A stretch of DNA of 64,000 nt from Corynebacterium diphtheriae. GTDB taxonomy: Bacteria > Actinomycetota > Actinomycetes > Mycobacteriales > Mycobacteriaceae. The stretch covers positions 186,001-250,000 of the forward strand of contig NZ_LN831026.1 of the NCBI RefSeq assembly GCF_001457455.1, given 5' to 3'. Shown here in pieces: positions 45,933 to 54,347 of the stretch. The position numbers and the translations under genes are program-made. The notes under the pieces were generated by a model. That model was given only the letters and a program-made list of their open reading frames with translations. It was not told the origin of the DNA and made no database searches. Each line of letters begins with the position of its first letter. Position 1 is the first letter of the stretch.

Positions 45933-46510
45933 TGCTATCGCTTAGCGCATTCATCCTCGCAGCAGCAATTTTCCTCACCAACCCACCACCGCGAATGAGT
46001 ACCGGCACCAAGCTGGCACTGCCATCGTGGCTATCGGCACTTATGGCCTACAACCAGCGACTACGCACCCGTTGTGACTATCACGCTGCTGCAGAACAAC
46101 TCGATATCTTCGTTGCCACATCGCGAGCAGGATTATCCCTTGCCCAAGCATGCGCAGCAGTGGCAGCAACCACAAGCTCTGCGGTAGACGCAGAACCATG
46201 GCGACAGGTAGCAGCCATGGCCTCCTTAGGAGTGCCCATGTCGCGGGCATGTACACCATTAGCAAACACCGAGGGGCTCGTAGCAGTCGTCGCGGTCATG
46301 CGAGCAGCAGATGCGTCGGGAGCATCGATCGCTGCCGGCTGCGATCGAATTGCTCGGTCCCTGCGCGACCATGCAGTCGACACCTACACCGCCCAAGCAG
46401 AACGCACCGGAGTGCTCATCGCTCTACCACTCACGCTGTGCTTTCTGCCCGCATTCTTCCTTCTAGGGCTTGCCCCAGTAACGATCAGCCTAGGCATGGA
46501 CATCCTCTAA
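45932..46510 (+). CDS. TadC-like inner-membrane platform protein
   Basis: 192 residues from ATG 45932, which overlaps the tadB stop as TAATG. A helix at the N-terminus, a GspF-like domain (LDIFVATSRAGLSLAQACAA, AVMRAADASGASIAAGCDR) and two helices at the C-terminus. An earlier in-frame start at 45884 lies inside tadB and is rejected. Partner of TadB in the platform. Confidence 0.85.
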   Translation: MLSLSAFILAAAIFLTNPPPRMSTGTKLALPSWLSALMAYNQRLRTRCDYHAAAEQLDIFVATSRAGLSLAQACAAVAATTSSAVDAEPWRQVAAMASLGVPMSRACTPLANTEGLVAVVAVMRAADASGASIAAGCDRIARSLRDHAVDTYTAQAERTGVLIALPLTLCFLPAFFLLGLAPVTISLGMDIL

Positions 46511-46533
46511 AAAACACCGAAAGGAACCCCATC

Positions 46534-46731
46534 ATGTTGACCACCATTGTGACCCGTTTTCGCCTTCTCGCCAGTGACGATAGCGGCATGACTACCATCG
46601 AATATGCATTAGGGGCAGTGGCGGCTACCGCCCTTGCCGGCGCACTATACCTCGTCGCTTCCAGCGGGGCAGTTGCCGATGCACTAGAAGGCATTATTAC
46701 CAACGCACTCAACAACGCGCCGGGTAAATGA
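46534..46731 (+). CDS. Flp-type pilin (DUF4244)
   Basis: 65 residues from ATG 46534 with GAAAGGA upstream. A short basic leader ends ASDDSG, followed by MTTIEYALGAVAATALAG: a prepilin cleavage after Gly, Glu at position 5 and Tyr at position 6 of the mature chain, then a hydrophobic helix, as in Flp/DUF4244 pilins. It is the likely structural subunit of the Tad pilus. A long overlapping frame beginning at 46150 is not the start. Confidence 0.88.
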   Translation: MLTTIVTRFRLLASDDSGMTTIEYALGAVAATALAGALYLVASSGAVADALEGIITNALNNAPGK

Positions 46732-47003
46732 CCACCCTAGAAGCCGCCATCGCAGGGGCTAGCGTTATTGTTCTCACCGCCCTCATGGGTGCAGGCATCG
46801 TCACAATAGCAGCCCAGATCTCTGTTATCGACCAAGCAAACGCCGCTGCCCGCGCCCATGCCATCGGGGTAGCGTACACACCCTCGCGAGGCCACATAGA
46901 CATCGACGCCACCGGCGACATAGTCACCGTGCACGCCCATGTGGGCTCCCCGCTGGGAATACGTAGCGCCGAGGCGAGTTTCCCCAAAGAGATGATGCCA
47001 TGA
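46728..47003 (+). CDS. TadE-like pseudopilin
   Basis: 91 residues. It starts MTTLEAAIAGASVIVLTALMG, again a type IV pilin-like N-terminus but with hardly any leader, followed by a small beta-rich domain (GHIDIDATGDIVTVHAHV). ATGA overlap with the pilin gene. A minor pilin of the Tad system is likely. Confidence 0.8.
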   Translation: MTTLEAAIAGASVIVLTALMGAGIVTIAAQISVIDQANAAARAHAIGVAYTPSRGHIDIDATGDIVTVHAHVGSPLGIRSAEASFPKEMMP

Positions 47004-47326
47004 ACCTGCTCGACAACGACCATGGCAACGCAACCGTCGTGGGAGCGGGCGCAGCACTGTTTCTGAGCGCAATATTCTTTGCAATCGTTGCGCTTGCAAC
47101 CCGTACAGTAGACACGCACCAAGCCCAGCTGGCAGCAGACATGACAGCCGTGGCCGCAGCATGGTCGCATGCCCAAGGCCACGACGCATGTGCGCAAGCG
47201 CGAGTCGTAGCTACAGCTCATCACGCAGAACTAGCCGAGTGCACAATCGATGGCGAGGATGTGGAACTCACCACGTCCGTGCGAGAGCAGCGCGCAACTG
47301 CACGTGCTGGGCCCCTCAGGGAGTAA
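47000..47326 (+). CDS. TadE/TadF-like (Rv3654c-type) membrane protein
   Basis: 108 residues. NDHGNATVVGAGAALFLSAI is the start of the 'helicase/secretion neighbourhood TadE-like' family, always placed between tad genes and the DEAH helicase. QLAADMTAVAAAWSHAQG and two cysteines (DACAQA, AECTIDG) follow. ATGA overlap with the previous gene. It is the last tad gene and overlaps the helicase end by 11 bp on the opposite strand. Confidence 0.82.
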   Translation: MNLLDNDHGNATVVGAGAALFLSAIFFAIVALATRTVDTHQAQLAADMTAVAAAWSHAQGHDACAQARVVATAHHAELAECTIDGEDVELTTSVREQRATARAGPLRE

Positions 47327-49652
47327 CACCCAACATTGTGCACATAGCCCCCAGTAACGCAATGGTACCCTCCTTGCTCAACGGATCATTGCCATTGCCA
47401 CACTTAGGTGATTGCACACACGACGGGCACCCCGACTCGCACTGGCAGGAACGGATAGCCTCAAACGTGGTGGCAATCCACTCAGGGAAGCGCTCGTAAC
47501 CGCAGTCGGCAAACCCTGCACCCCCTGGGTGGCCGTCGTAGACGAACACTGTGGGCAGGCCAGTATCGGGATGCTCCGCGGTTGAAACCCCGCCAATATC
47601 CCATCGGTCACACGTGGCAATAAGCGGCAACAAACCGATCGCCGCATGTTCAGCGGCATGCAGCGCGCCGGGAACGTCGGTAATGCCCAACGAGTCCAAC
47701 ACGAGAGGATCAACGGTGTATGCCACCGCACGAGTAACCAATGTCTGCGGTGGCATCTGCAGCGGCACCATTGCCAGCACGGACCCATCGGATGCCTTCA
47801 TGGTGTAACCCACCACGCGGTCGGTAACCTCCACCACCAAGTTGGATACCCACAGGCCAGGGGCTGGATTACACACCTTATCCACCTCACCCACGATGCG
47901 AATATCAGTGGTGGAACGCGCAAACGTCTGATAATCCGGCTGATCTGGAACCGCCAACGCCACCTGGTCATCAAGCTCTTCGATAACAAAAGTCTCGCCT
48001 TGATGCAGATATACCGCGCCGGGATGGACTTGGGAGGCCGCACGTGCACTGTCAATGGTGCCCAGGAGGCGGCCATCGCTACGATCCACGATGGCAACAT
48101 GGTGGCCGCTGCCGCGCAGGCTAACCAAGGAATGTGCAGGGGGCTGGCCTGGTTGTTCTACCGCAAACCATCCGGTGGGGCGGTGGCGCAGATAGCCGTC
48201 GTTGGCTAACTGCTGGGCTACCTCACGGGCGTTTAATGCGTCGATCTCGGCTTCTGTGAGCGGGGATTCTGCCGCAGCGCAATACAGATGACCACTTAAA
48301 ATATGCGGATTGTGGGGGTCGAACACGATCTTTTCCATCGGTCGACCCAACAAAGCCTCGGGGTGGTGAACAAGATAAGTGTCCATGGGGTCATCGCGGG
48401 CAACCAAGGTGACCAGCGAGCCTTGGCCACGTCTGCCGGCGCGACCTGCCTGCTGCCAAAAACTAGCCACAGTGCCTGGGTAGCCGGCGGTCACCACGGC
48501 GTCGAGGCCACCAATGTCAATGCCAAGCTCCAGAGCATTAGTACTGGCCACGCCCAGCAGGGTGCCGTCGTCAAGCTTGCGTTCAAGAGCCCTACGATCC
48601 TCGGCGAGGTAGCCTGCGCGATACGCTGCGACTCGCGAAGCAAAGTCGTGGCGGCCATGATAGGCAAGCTCTTCGGCGCAGCGCAGTGCCACCACCTCAG
48701 CCTGCCTGCGCGAGCGCACGAAGGTCAACGTGCGCGCACCTGCAGCGATGAGCGTGGCCATGATGCCCGCCGACTCCGTGGACGCGGCACGACGAATCGG
48801 AGCGCCGTTTTCTCCCTCTGCACCATCGACAAACCCCGGCTCCCACAGCATGACAGTGCGCGCCCCCGTGGGGGCACCGTCCTCGGTGACGGCAACGACG
48901 GGTTGACCAATGAGCGTGCTGGCATGGGCCGCGGGATCGTTGCTGGTCGCTGATGCCAGCATGACTGTGGGAGTACTGCCGTAGCGCGCGGCGAGGCGCA
49001 GAAGTCGGCGGATGACCAGAGCTACACCAGCGCCGAAAACGCCACGGTAAGAGTGACACTCATCGATCACGATGAAGCGAAGGTGTCGGAAGAATCTGGC
49101 CCATCGCTGATGATTCGGCAAAATGCCAGCGTGCAACATGTCGGGGTTGGAAAATACGAAACGGGATTGTTCGCGGATGCCGGCGCGGGCATCGGCGGGA
49201 GTGTCGCCGTCGTAAGGCGCGGGGTGAACCCCTGCGAGGGTATCCGTGCTTCCCACAAGCGACATCACGTGGGCAAGCTGGTCAGAACCTAACGCTTTGG
49301 TGGGGGTGAGATACAGCGCGCAGGCCTGCGGATCTTGGCTCATGGCCGAGAGGATCGGCAGCAGGTAGCTCAATGATTTTCCCGACGATGTACCAGTGGC
49401 AACGACAACATTGGTGCCAGTCCACGCTAGATCGGCTGCTTGGGCTTGGTGGGAGTACAGCTGCGCGATGCCGCGACGTTCCAACTCCTGTTGTAGCTCA
49501 GGTGCTGTCCATGCAGGCCATGGCAGGTAGCGGGCGCTACGCGGCGGGATGTTTTCGATGTGCGTGCACGTGGAATTGGGGTAACGCTGTGCCACGGATT
49601 CGGCGAGTTCTTCGCCCAATTGATACCCCATAAAGGGGCTACTACTGCTCAT
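47316..49652 (-). CDS. DEAH/DEAD-box helicase with DUF1998 (Rv3649-like)
   Basis: 778 residues from ATG 49652; the open frame extends 47 codons further but lacks pilot motifs there. Walker A VVVATGTSSGKSLSYLLP, DECH box FIVIDECHSYRGVFG, SAT motif LASATS, motif V ASTNALELGIDIGGLDAVV and motif VI QQAGRAGRRGQGS. The C-terminal DUF1998 has four cysteines, CQCESGCPSCVQSPKC, probably binding metal. Relatives of MrfA-type repair helicases. Its position beside tad genes and cspA is conserved. Confidence 0.92.
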   Translation of the reverse strand: MSSSSPFMGYQLGEELAESVAQRYPNSTCTHIENIPPRSARYLPWPAWTAPELQQELERRGIAQLYSHQAQAADLAWTGTNVVVATGTSSGKSLSYLLPILSAMSQDPQACALYLTPTKALGSDQLAHVMSLVGSTDTLAGVHPAPYDGDTPADARAGIREQSRFVFSNPDMLHAGILPNHQRWARFFRHLRFIVIDECHSYRGVFGAGVALVIRRLLRLAARYGSTPTVMLASATSNDPAAHASTLIGQPVVAVTEDGAPTGARTVMLWEPGFVDGAEGENGAPIRRAASTESAGIMATLIAAGARTLTFVRSRRQAEVVALRCAEELAYHGRHDFASRVAAYRAGYLAEDRRALERKLDDGTLLGVASTNALELGIDIGGLDAVVTAGYPGTVASFWQQAGRAGRRGQGSLVTLVARDDPMDTYLVHHPEALLGRPMEKIVFDPHNPHILSGHLYCAAAESPLTEAEIDALNAREVAQQLANDGYLRHRPTGWFAVEQPGQPPAHSLVSLRGSGHHVAIVDRSDGRLLGTIDSARAASQVHPGAVYLHQGETFVIEELDDQVALAVPDQPDYQTFARSTTDIRIVGEVDKVCNPAPGLWVSNLVVEVTDRVVGYTMKASDGSVLAMVPLQMPPQTLVTRAVAYTVDPLVLDSLGITDVPGALHAAEHAAIGLLPLIATCDRWDIGGVSTAEHPDTGLPTVFVYDGHPGGAGFADCGYERFPEWIATTFEAIRSCQCESGCPSCVQSPKCGNGNDPLSKEGTIALLGAMCTMLGVTP

Positions 49653-49920
49653 GTGTGACCTTTGCCTCGTCCATGCTGACCTGCAACAATCTACCAGTTG
49701 AGAAAAATCCCTGTTTTTGTTTGGGAAAACGTGACACACTTGGGTCTGGTCGCCGATCTTGGCAACGGGGCGAACCCCAGCGCTAAGAGGCATTTTTACG
49801 AAGGTGATCTGCGGGTCTTTTTGCTATTAAGAAGCCTCGTCGTGTTTCCGAAGTGTGAGGATGAACGGCTCCCACTGCAATTCGGTATTCACCGATAGTT
49901 CTAGAAGTTAGGTTTTTGTT
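49653..49920. other. Intergenic region with cspA leader
   Basis: 268 bp between the divergent helicase and cspA starts. No protein-coding frame is credible. A long untranslated cspA leader, as used for cold-shock mRNA control, would fit in the last 100 bases, but no defined promoter was identified. Confidence 0.4.
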
Positions 49921-50124
49921 ATGGCACAGGGAACTGTGAAGTGGTTCAACGCTGAAAAAGGTTTCGGCTTCATCGCTCCGGAGGACGGCTCCGCTGACGT
50001 CTTCGTCCACTACTCCGAGATCCAGGGCAACGGCTTCCGTACCCTCGAAGAGAACCAGAAGGTTGAGTTCGAGGTCGGCGAGGGTGCCAAGGGTCCTCAG
50101 GCACAGCAGGTTCGCGCTATCTAA
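49921..50124 (+). CDS. cspA: Cold-shock protein
   Basis: 67 residues, a complete cold-shock domain. RNP1 [11 protein letters not shown] and RNP2 DVFVHYSEI bind single-stranded nucleic acid; WFNAEKG precedes. It acts as an RNA chaperone or transcription antiterminator. It ends PQAQQVRAI, like actinobacterial CspA. It is a single-gene transcript with its own terminator. Confidence 0.96.
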   Translation: MAQGTVKWFNAEKGFGFIAPEDGSADVFVHYSEIQGNGFRTLEENQKVEFEVGEGAKGPQAQQVRAI

Positions 50125-50149
50125 TTAGCTCGTTCCCGCTAGCTACAAG

Positions 50150-50192
50150 AGGTCTTAACGTCCAACATTGATTGGAGGTTAAGACCTTTTTG
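50150..50192 (+). terminator. cspA terminator
   Basis: AGGTCTTAAC (50150-50159) pairs with GTTAAGACCT (50178-50187). The inner TCCAA/TTGGA extends the stem. TTTTT follows on the plus strand. Confidence 0.9.
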
Positions 50193-50297
50193 TCATATCT
50201 AGGGGAAAGAACATAGTGTGCGCTAAGCTTATCCTTCACTGCCTGTTGAAAAACGAATCATATTCAATAGAAAAGAGCGCCCCCCTAGGAGAACACC

Positions 50298-50915
50298 ATG
50301 GAAGCCCCGATAGTGAGTATGCGGGACGTGACCATCGAAACGGATGGCGGCGTCCGTCTTGTCCACGTCGACGAGCTCGACATCTTTCGTGGCGACACCA
50401 TTGCGATCACCGGCCGTAGCGGCTCTGGAAAAACCATGCTGCTACGAGCGTTATGCGGTGCGCACACAGCGGGCATTACTGTGCGCGGAAGCATTCAGCG
50501 TGCGCAGCGAGCAGCGTTGATTATGCAGGATTCCTTGGGGTCGCTTAATCCGCTGGTGCGTTGTGAAAAACAGGTGCGATTGATGGCAGGGGATCCACAC
50601 GCGGCTCGGCAAGCGCTAGCGGACTGCGGAATCACCCCTGAACTGGCACGTCGTTATCCACTGGAGCTTTCGGGTGGGCAGCGGCAGCGCGTGGCTATTG
50701 CAGGGGCGATTGCCTCTAACCCTAAGCTTTTGCTTGCCGACGAACCCACCTCCGCACTGGATCCCGTAGCAACGCTGGCGGTGGTTGACGCACTACGAGC
50801 TTTTCAGAGTGCCACAGGTGGTGCCGTGGCGATCTCAACACACTCGATGGGGGTGGCGCGCCGCCTAGGCAGCCGACGCTTCCACGTTGCCGAGGGGAAG
50901 GTGACCCAACTATGA
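50298..50915 (+). CDS. ABC transporter ATP-binding protein (DppD/NikD-like)
   Basis: 205 residues, shorter than usual because the C-terminal oligopeptide-binding extension is missing. Walker [17 protein letters not shown], signature [15 protein letters not shown], Walker [13 protein letters not shown], switch His ISTHSMG. ATG 50298 follows CCTAGGAGA. It is the first gene of a five-gene operon and overlaps the second ATPase by 4 bp. The pair forms the ATPase heterodimer of a peptide/nickel/metallophore importer. Confidence 0.88.
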   Translation: MEAPIVSMRDVTIETDGGVRLVHVDELDIFRGDTIAITGRSGSGKTMLLRALCGAHTAGITVRGSIQRAQRAALIMQDSLGSLNPLVRCEKQVRLMAGDPHAARQALADCGITPELARRYPLELSGGQRQRVAIAGAIASNPKLLLADEPTSALDPVATLAVVDALRAFQSATGGAVAISTHSMGVARRLGSRRFHVAEGKVTQL

Positions 50916-51619
50916 GCACATCTGCACTCGTCGAGTTTCACGGTGCCAGTGTGGCAGGACGCGTGACAAACCTGAGTTTTAGTGTGCGCACGGGTGACAA
51001 ACTCGGTGTGATCGGCCCTTCTGGGGCTGGTAAAACCACCCTGATTTCCCTTATCACGGGCATGCTCAGCCCAGATTCCGGATCAGTGGATATCCACGCC
51101 AACGTAGTCGGCTACATTCCACAAGACCCAGGCTCATCACTGTGCCCGCGCATGACGGTGGCCGAATGCATTATCGAACCCCAAGTGATCCGGTTGCGTG
51201 GCCACGCCGATAAGGCCCGTGAGCTGCAGCGGTTACAAGAAAGTATTCCCGTCATACTCACTGCGCTGGGGCTAGAACCAGAAATCGCGCAGCGCACACC
51301 TCGGCAGCTTTCTGGTGGGCAGCGGCAGCGGGTGGCTATCGCACGGGCTTTGCTAGGAGAGCCCGAACTCGTGATCGCAGACGAGGCATTCTCGGCCCTC
51401 GACCACGACACCGCACGCCTATTGCAGGATCTGCTGTTGGGGTCGTCGTCGACAGTAATTTTCGTCTCGCACAACGTCACCGCACTGCGGGCCACCTGCG
51501 ATGACCTTCTCATCATGATGGACGGCACCGTGCGCTACCACGGCCCAGCCGACAACGTAGACACCACTGACCCCGAAGTGGCCGCATTTTTGGCGGCAGC
51601 AAAGGAGCTCGCCCAGTGA
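50912..51619 (+). CDS. ABC transporter ATP-binding protein (DppF/NikE-like)
   Basis: 235 residues. Walker [17 protein letters not shown]-loop [15 protein letters not shown], signature [16 protein letters not shown], Walker [13 protein letters not shown] (Ala-Phe in place of Pro-Thr), switch His FVSHNVT. The Walker B glutamate is kept. ATGA overlap with the first ATPase and GTGA with the MFS gene. Together with the first it energises the permease. Confidence 0.88.
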   Translation: MSTSALVEFHGASVAGRVTNLSFSVRTGDKLGVIGPSGAGKTTLISLITGMLSPDSGSVDIHANVVGYIPQDPGSSLCPRMTVAECIIEPQVIRLRGHADKARELQRLQESIPVILTALGLEPEIAQRTPRQLSGGQRQRVAIARALLGEPELVIADEAFSALDHDTARLLQDLLLGSSSTVIFVSHNVTALRATCDDLLIMMDGTVRYHGPADNVDTTDPEVAAFLAAAKELAQ

Positions 51620-52863
51620 CGCGTGCCAAACTACCCCTCCACATCACGTTACTGCTGGTCACCCAAATGCTATTTAGCATTGGGTTTTACCTCGTCGTGC
51701 CATTCTTGGCCGTGCAACTATCCGAAAACCTAGGTGCCTCGGGCGCCATAGTGGGACTAGTGCTAGGAATTCGCACCTTTAGCCAACAGGGACTGTTCTT
51801 CTTCGGTGGTGGGTTAGCAGACAAATTTGGCGCAGGCCCCATCCTGCTGATCGGCGTAGCCATCCGAGTGATCGGGTTTCTTACCGTCGGCATGGCCGAA
51901 ACCGTCACATTGATGACTCTCGGCGTGGTTCTCATCGGTTTTGCCGCAGCACTGTTCTCGCCGGCCGTGGAATCCATCTTTGCCGCCGAAGGCCACCGCC
52001 TAGAAAAACTCGGTGTGATAACCCGCGCACGCCTTTTTGCCCTCGACGCAGCCTACTCCCGCATAGGAACACTGACCGGTCCCGTGATCGGCGCAGTGCT
52101 TATCCCCCTAGGATTTGCCACCGTTTCTATCGCAGGCGCAGCCATCTTTGGCAGCATCTTTGTCATACATCTCGCGCTGCGCCGCACATGGACGGCCTCA
52201 GCGCAACAACAACGCACACACGCCCCCAGCATGGTGGCGGTATGGGGTGAGGTGATCCGCAACAAGAAGTTCGTCGTCTTCGCACTGCTGTATTCCACCT
52301 ATTTGCTGGCCTACAACCAGCAATACCTCTCACTTCCGGTGGAACTGCGAAGGGCGACTGGTTCCGACGAGGCACTGGGATGGTTCTTTGCCGTCTCGGC
52401 AGTGTTCGTGATCGCCTTGCAATCTCGGGTGACGCGCTGGGCGGAACGCCAAGCAGCGACGGTGGCTCTTGGGGGTGGGTTCGGCCTTATGGCTTTGAGC
52501 TTTGCGGTGGTCGCGGTGGCGTCGATAAGCCTCGAGTTGGAGGGGTGGATCGCCTATGTGCCGGCAGCCGCCATGATGATTTTGCTGCATACAGGCATCA
52601 TGATCGCCGTGCCGATCGCACGCGACCTCGTCGGCGACCTCGCAGGAAACAACAATCTTGGGTCCTATTACGGATTCCTCAACAGCTTCGGCGGGCTGGC
52701 GGTGCTACTCGGATCACTCACCGTAGGAGCAACACTCGACCACGCCGAAACCACACAACCGATGGCCGCCATCCCGTGGCTCATCATGGTTGCAGTACTC
52801 GCCGTCTCCGCAGTGGGACTGGCACAACTGAAAGAAAAACAGAAAGTAGACATCACACAATGA
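51616..52863 (+). CDS. MFS transporter within ABC import operon
   Basis: 415 residues from GTG 51616. Twelve membrane helices. Signature near helix 2-3: GGLADKFGAGPILLIG, and GFAAALFSPAVESIF, typical of drug- or metabolite-efflux MFS proteins. It is locked between ATPase and binding-protein genes by 4-bp overlaps, so it is an integral part of the system. Metallophore loci such as staphylococcal cnt combine an MFS exporter of the chelator with an importer of this ABC class. Whether that applies here is inference, since no biosynthesis genes are present. Confidence 0.85.
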   Translation: MTRAKLPLHITLLLVTQMLFSIGFYLVVPFLAVQLSENLGASGAIVGLVLGIRTFSQQGLFFFGGGLADKFGAGPILLIGVAIRVIGFLTVGMAETVTLMTLGVVLIGFAAALFSPAVESIFAAEGHRLEKLGVITRARLFALDAAYSRIGTLTGPVIGAVLIPLGFATVSIAGAAIFGSIFVIHLALRRTWTASAQQQRTHAPSMVAVWGEVIRNKKFVVFALLYSTYLLAYNQQYLSLPVELRRATGSDEALGWFFAVSAVFVIALQSRVTRWAERQAATVALGGGFGLMALSFAVVAVASISLELEGWIAYVPAAAMMILLHTGIMIAVPIARDLVGDLAGNNNLGSYYGFLNSFGGLAVLLGSLTVGATLDHAETTQPMAAIPWLIMVAVLAVSAVGLAQLKEKQKVDITQ

Positions 52864-54347
52864 AGAAAAAACTCGGCCTCGCAGTAGCAACCCTCGCCGT
52901 TGCTACCACCTTGAGCGGCTGCTTCACCGACGCTGGGCAGGCTAACGACGACGCCCTGCGCGTGGCACTACAGTTCAAGCCCGTCGCAGACTTCTCGCCA
53001 TACTCCGACGACGCAGTGCTCAACCTGCGCATGGGGGCCGTGGAAACCCTTGTCACCCTAGACGAGGATGGCAAACCCAAACCCGTTCTTGCCGAGAAAT
53101 GGGAAATGAAAGACGACCGCACCGCAGTACTGACCCTGCGCAAGGACGTTAGCTTCCACGACGGCTCCAAACTCACCGGCGAGGTAGTAAAAAACGCCCT
53201 CGACCATGCGCTTTCTGCCGCAACTCGCCCCAAAGGCTTGGGCAAAGCCGACCTGAAGGTCGAAGCCACCGGCGAGTCCGAGGTGACCATCACCGCACCA
53301 GAAGCCGACCCGATCCTCGTGCAGCGCTTCACCGACCCAGGTGCCGCCATCTTGTCCAAGGACGCCTACGCTGGTGAAAACCCAGACCCGTTTAACCACG
53401 GCACCGGCCCCTTCAAGCTAGTGAAGAAGGAATCCGATGGTTCTGTTAGCGCCGAGGCATTTGCCGACTACTGGAACGGCACCCCAGAAACCAGCGCACT
53501 GAAGGTGTCCTTCATCGAAGACGGCGCCGCCCGCGCCAACGCCTTCCGCGCCGGGGACTTCGACGTGATCAAGGGCGTGCCAGTGGTTGCGCTACCTGAG
53601 CTTTCCGACGCCCACGTCACCGATGTTCACCTGCCACGCGCGACATTGCTGCACCTCAACGCCGAAAAGGGCGTGTTCGCGGATGCCAAGCTGCGTACCG
53701 CAGTTGCTGGGGCTATCAAGACAGATGCGATCGTGGACAAGATCTACGAGGGCAAGGCCAACAAGACCGAGGGCTCCCTGTTTAACCTTGATGCGCAGTG
53801 GGCTCAGAAGGCAAAACCGCTGGCCGGCGCACCTGCTGACGCCACCATCGGCAAGGGCAAGACCGTTCGCCTTGCCACCTGGGACTCCCGCGCTGAGCTG
53901 CCGGAAACCGCGAACCTCATCGCTGACCAGCTGCGCGCCTTGGGCTTTAACGTCGACATCACGGTCGCCGATTACGCCTCCCTAGAAAACCGGCTTCTCG
54001 ACGGCTCCTTCGACGCCGTGATCGGTTCCCGCAGCTACATGATCGGTGCTGGCGACCCCGTTGCCTTCCTAGATACCGACTTCACCTGTGACGGCAGCTA
54101 CAACCTGTCGCGCCTGTGCGACCCAGAGATCGACAAGAAGATTGCCGCAGCCAAGAGCGAGAAGGACCTCGATACGCGGCACAAGGATGCCGCAGCAATT
54201 GGCGCAGACGTGGTAGCCACCGGCTCCGTAGTGCCACTCGCACACGAGCAGCTGCTTGTGGTGTCCAAGGACGTGGAAGGCATTGCTGCCGACCCAATGG
54301 AACGCTCCCTGATCACCGAAAAGACCAAGAAGACCGCTAAGAAGTAA
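52860..54347 (+). CDS. Lipoprotein substrate-binding protein (family 5: peptide/nickel/metallophore)
   Basis: 495 residues from ATG 52860 (ATGA overlap). A lipoprotein signal MKKKLGLAVATLAVATTLSG ends before Cys21. The family 5 SBP fold is recognisable from METLVTL-like GAVETLVTLDEDGKP, LAEKWEMKDDRTAVLTLRKD, VSFHDGSKLTGEVV and FNHGTGPFKLVKK. Members bind peptides, free nickel-histidine or opine-metal complexes. It is surface-anchored and delivers to the fused permease encoded next. Confidence 0.92.
   Translation: MKKKLGLAVATLAVATTLSGCFTDAGQANDDALRVALQFKPVADFSPYSDDAVLNLRMGAVETLVTLDEDGKPKPVLAEKWEMKDDRTAVLTLRKDVSFHDGSKLTGEVVKNALDHALSAATRPKGLGKADLKVEATGESEVTITAPEADPILVQRFTDPGAAILSKDAYAGENPDPFNHGTGPFKLVKKESDGSVSAEAFADYWNGTPETSALKVSFIEDGAARANAFRAGDFDVIKGVPVVALPELSDAHVTDVHLPRATLLHLNAEKGVFADAKLRTAVAGAIKTDAIVDKIYEGKANKTEGSLFNLDAQWAQKAKPLAGAPADATIGKGKTVRLATWDSRAELPETANLIADQLRALGFNVDITVADYASLENRLLDGSFDAVIGSRSYMIGAGDPVAFLDTDFTCDGSYNLSRLCDPEIDKKIAAAKSEKDLDTRHKDAAAIGADVVATGSVVPLAHEQLLVVSKDVEGIAADPMERSLITEKTKKTAKK

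Noticed and set aside
52380..52859. N-terminal extension of the binding-protein frame (start at 52380)
   Set aside because: Arg-rich sequence overlapping the MFS gene; the lipoprotein signal at 52860 defines the true start.
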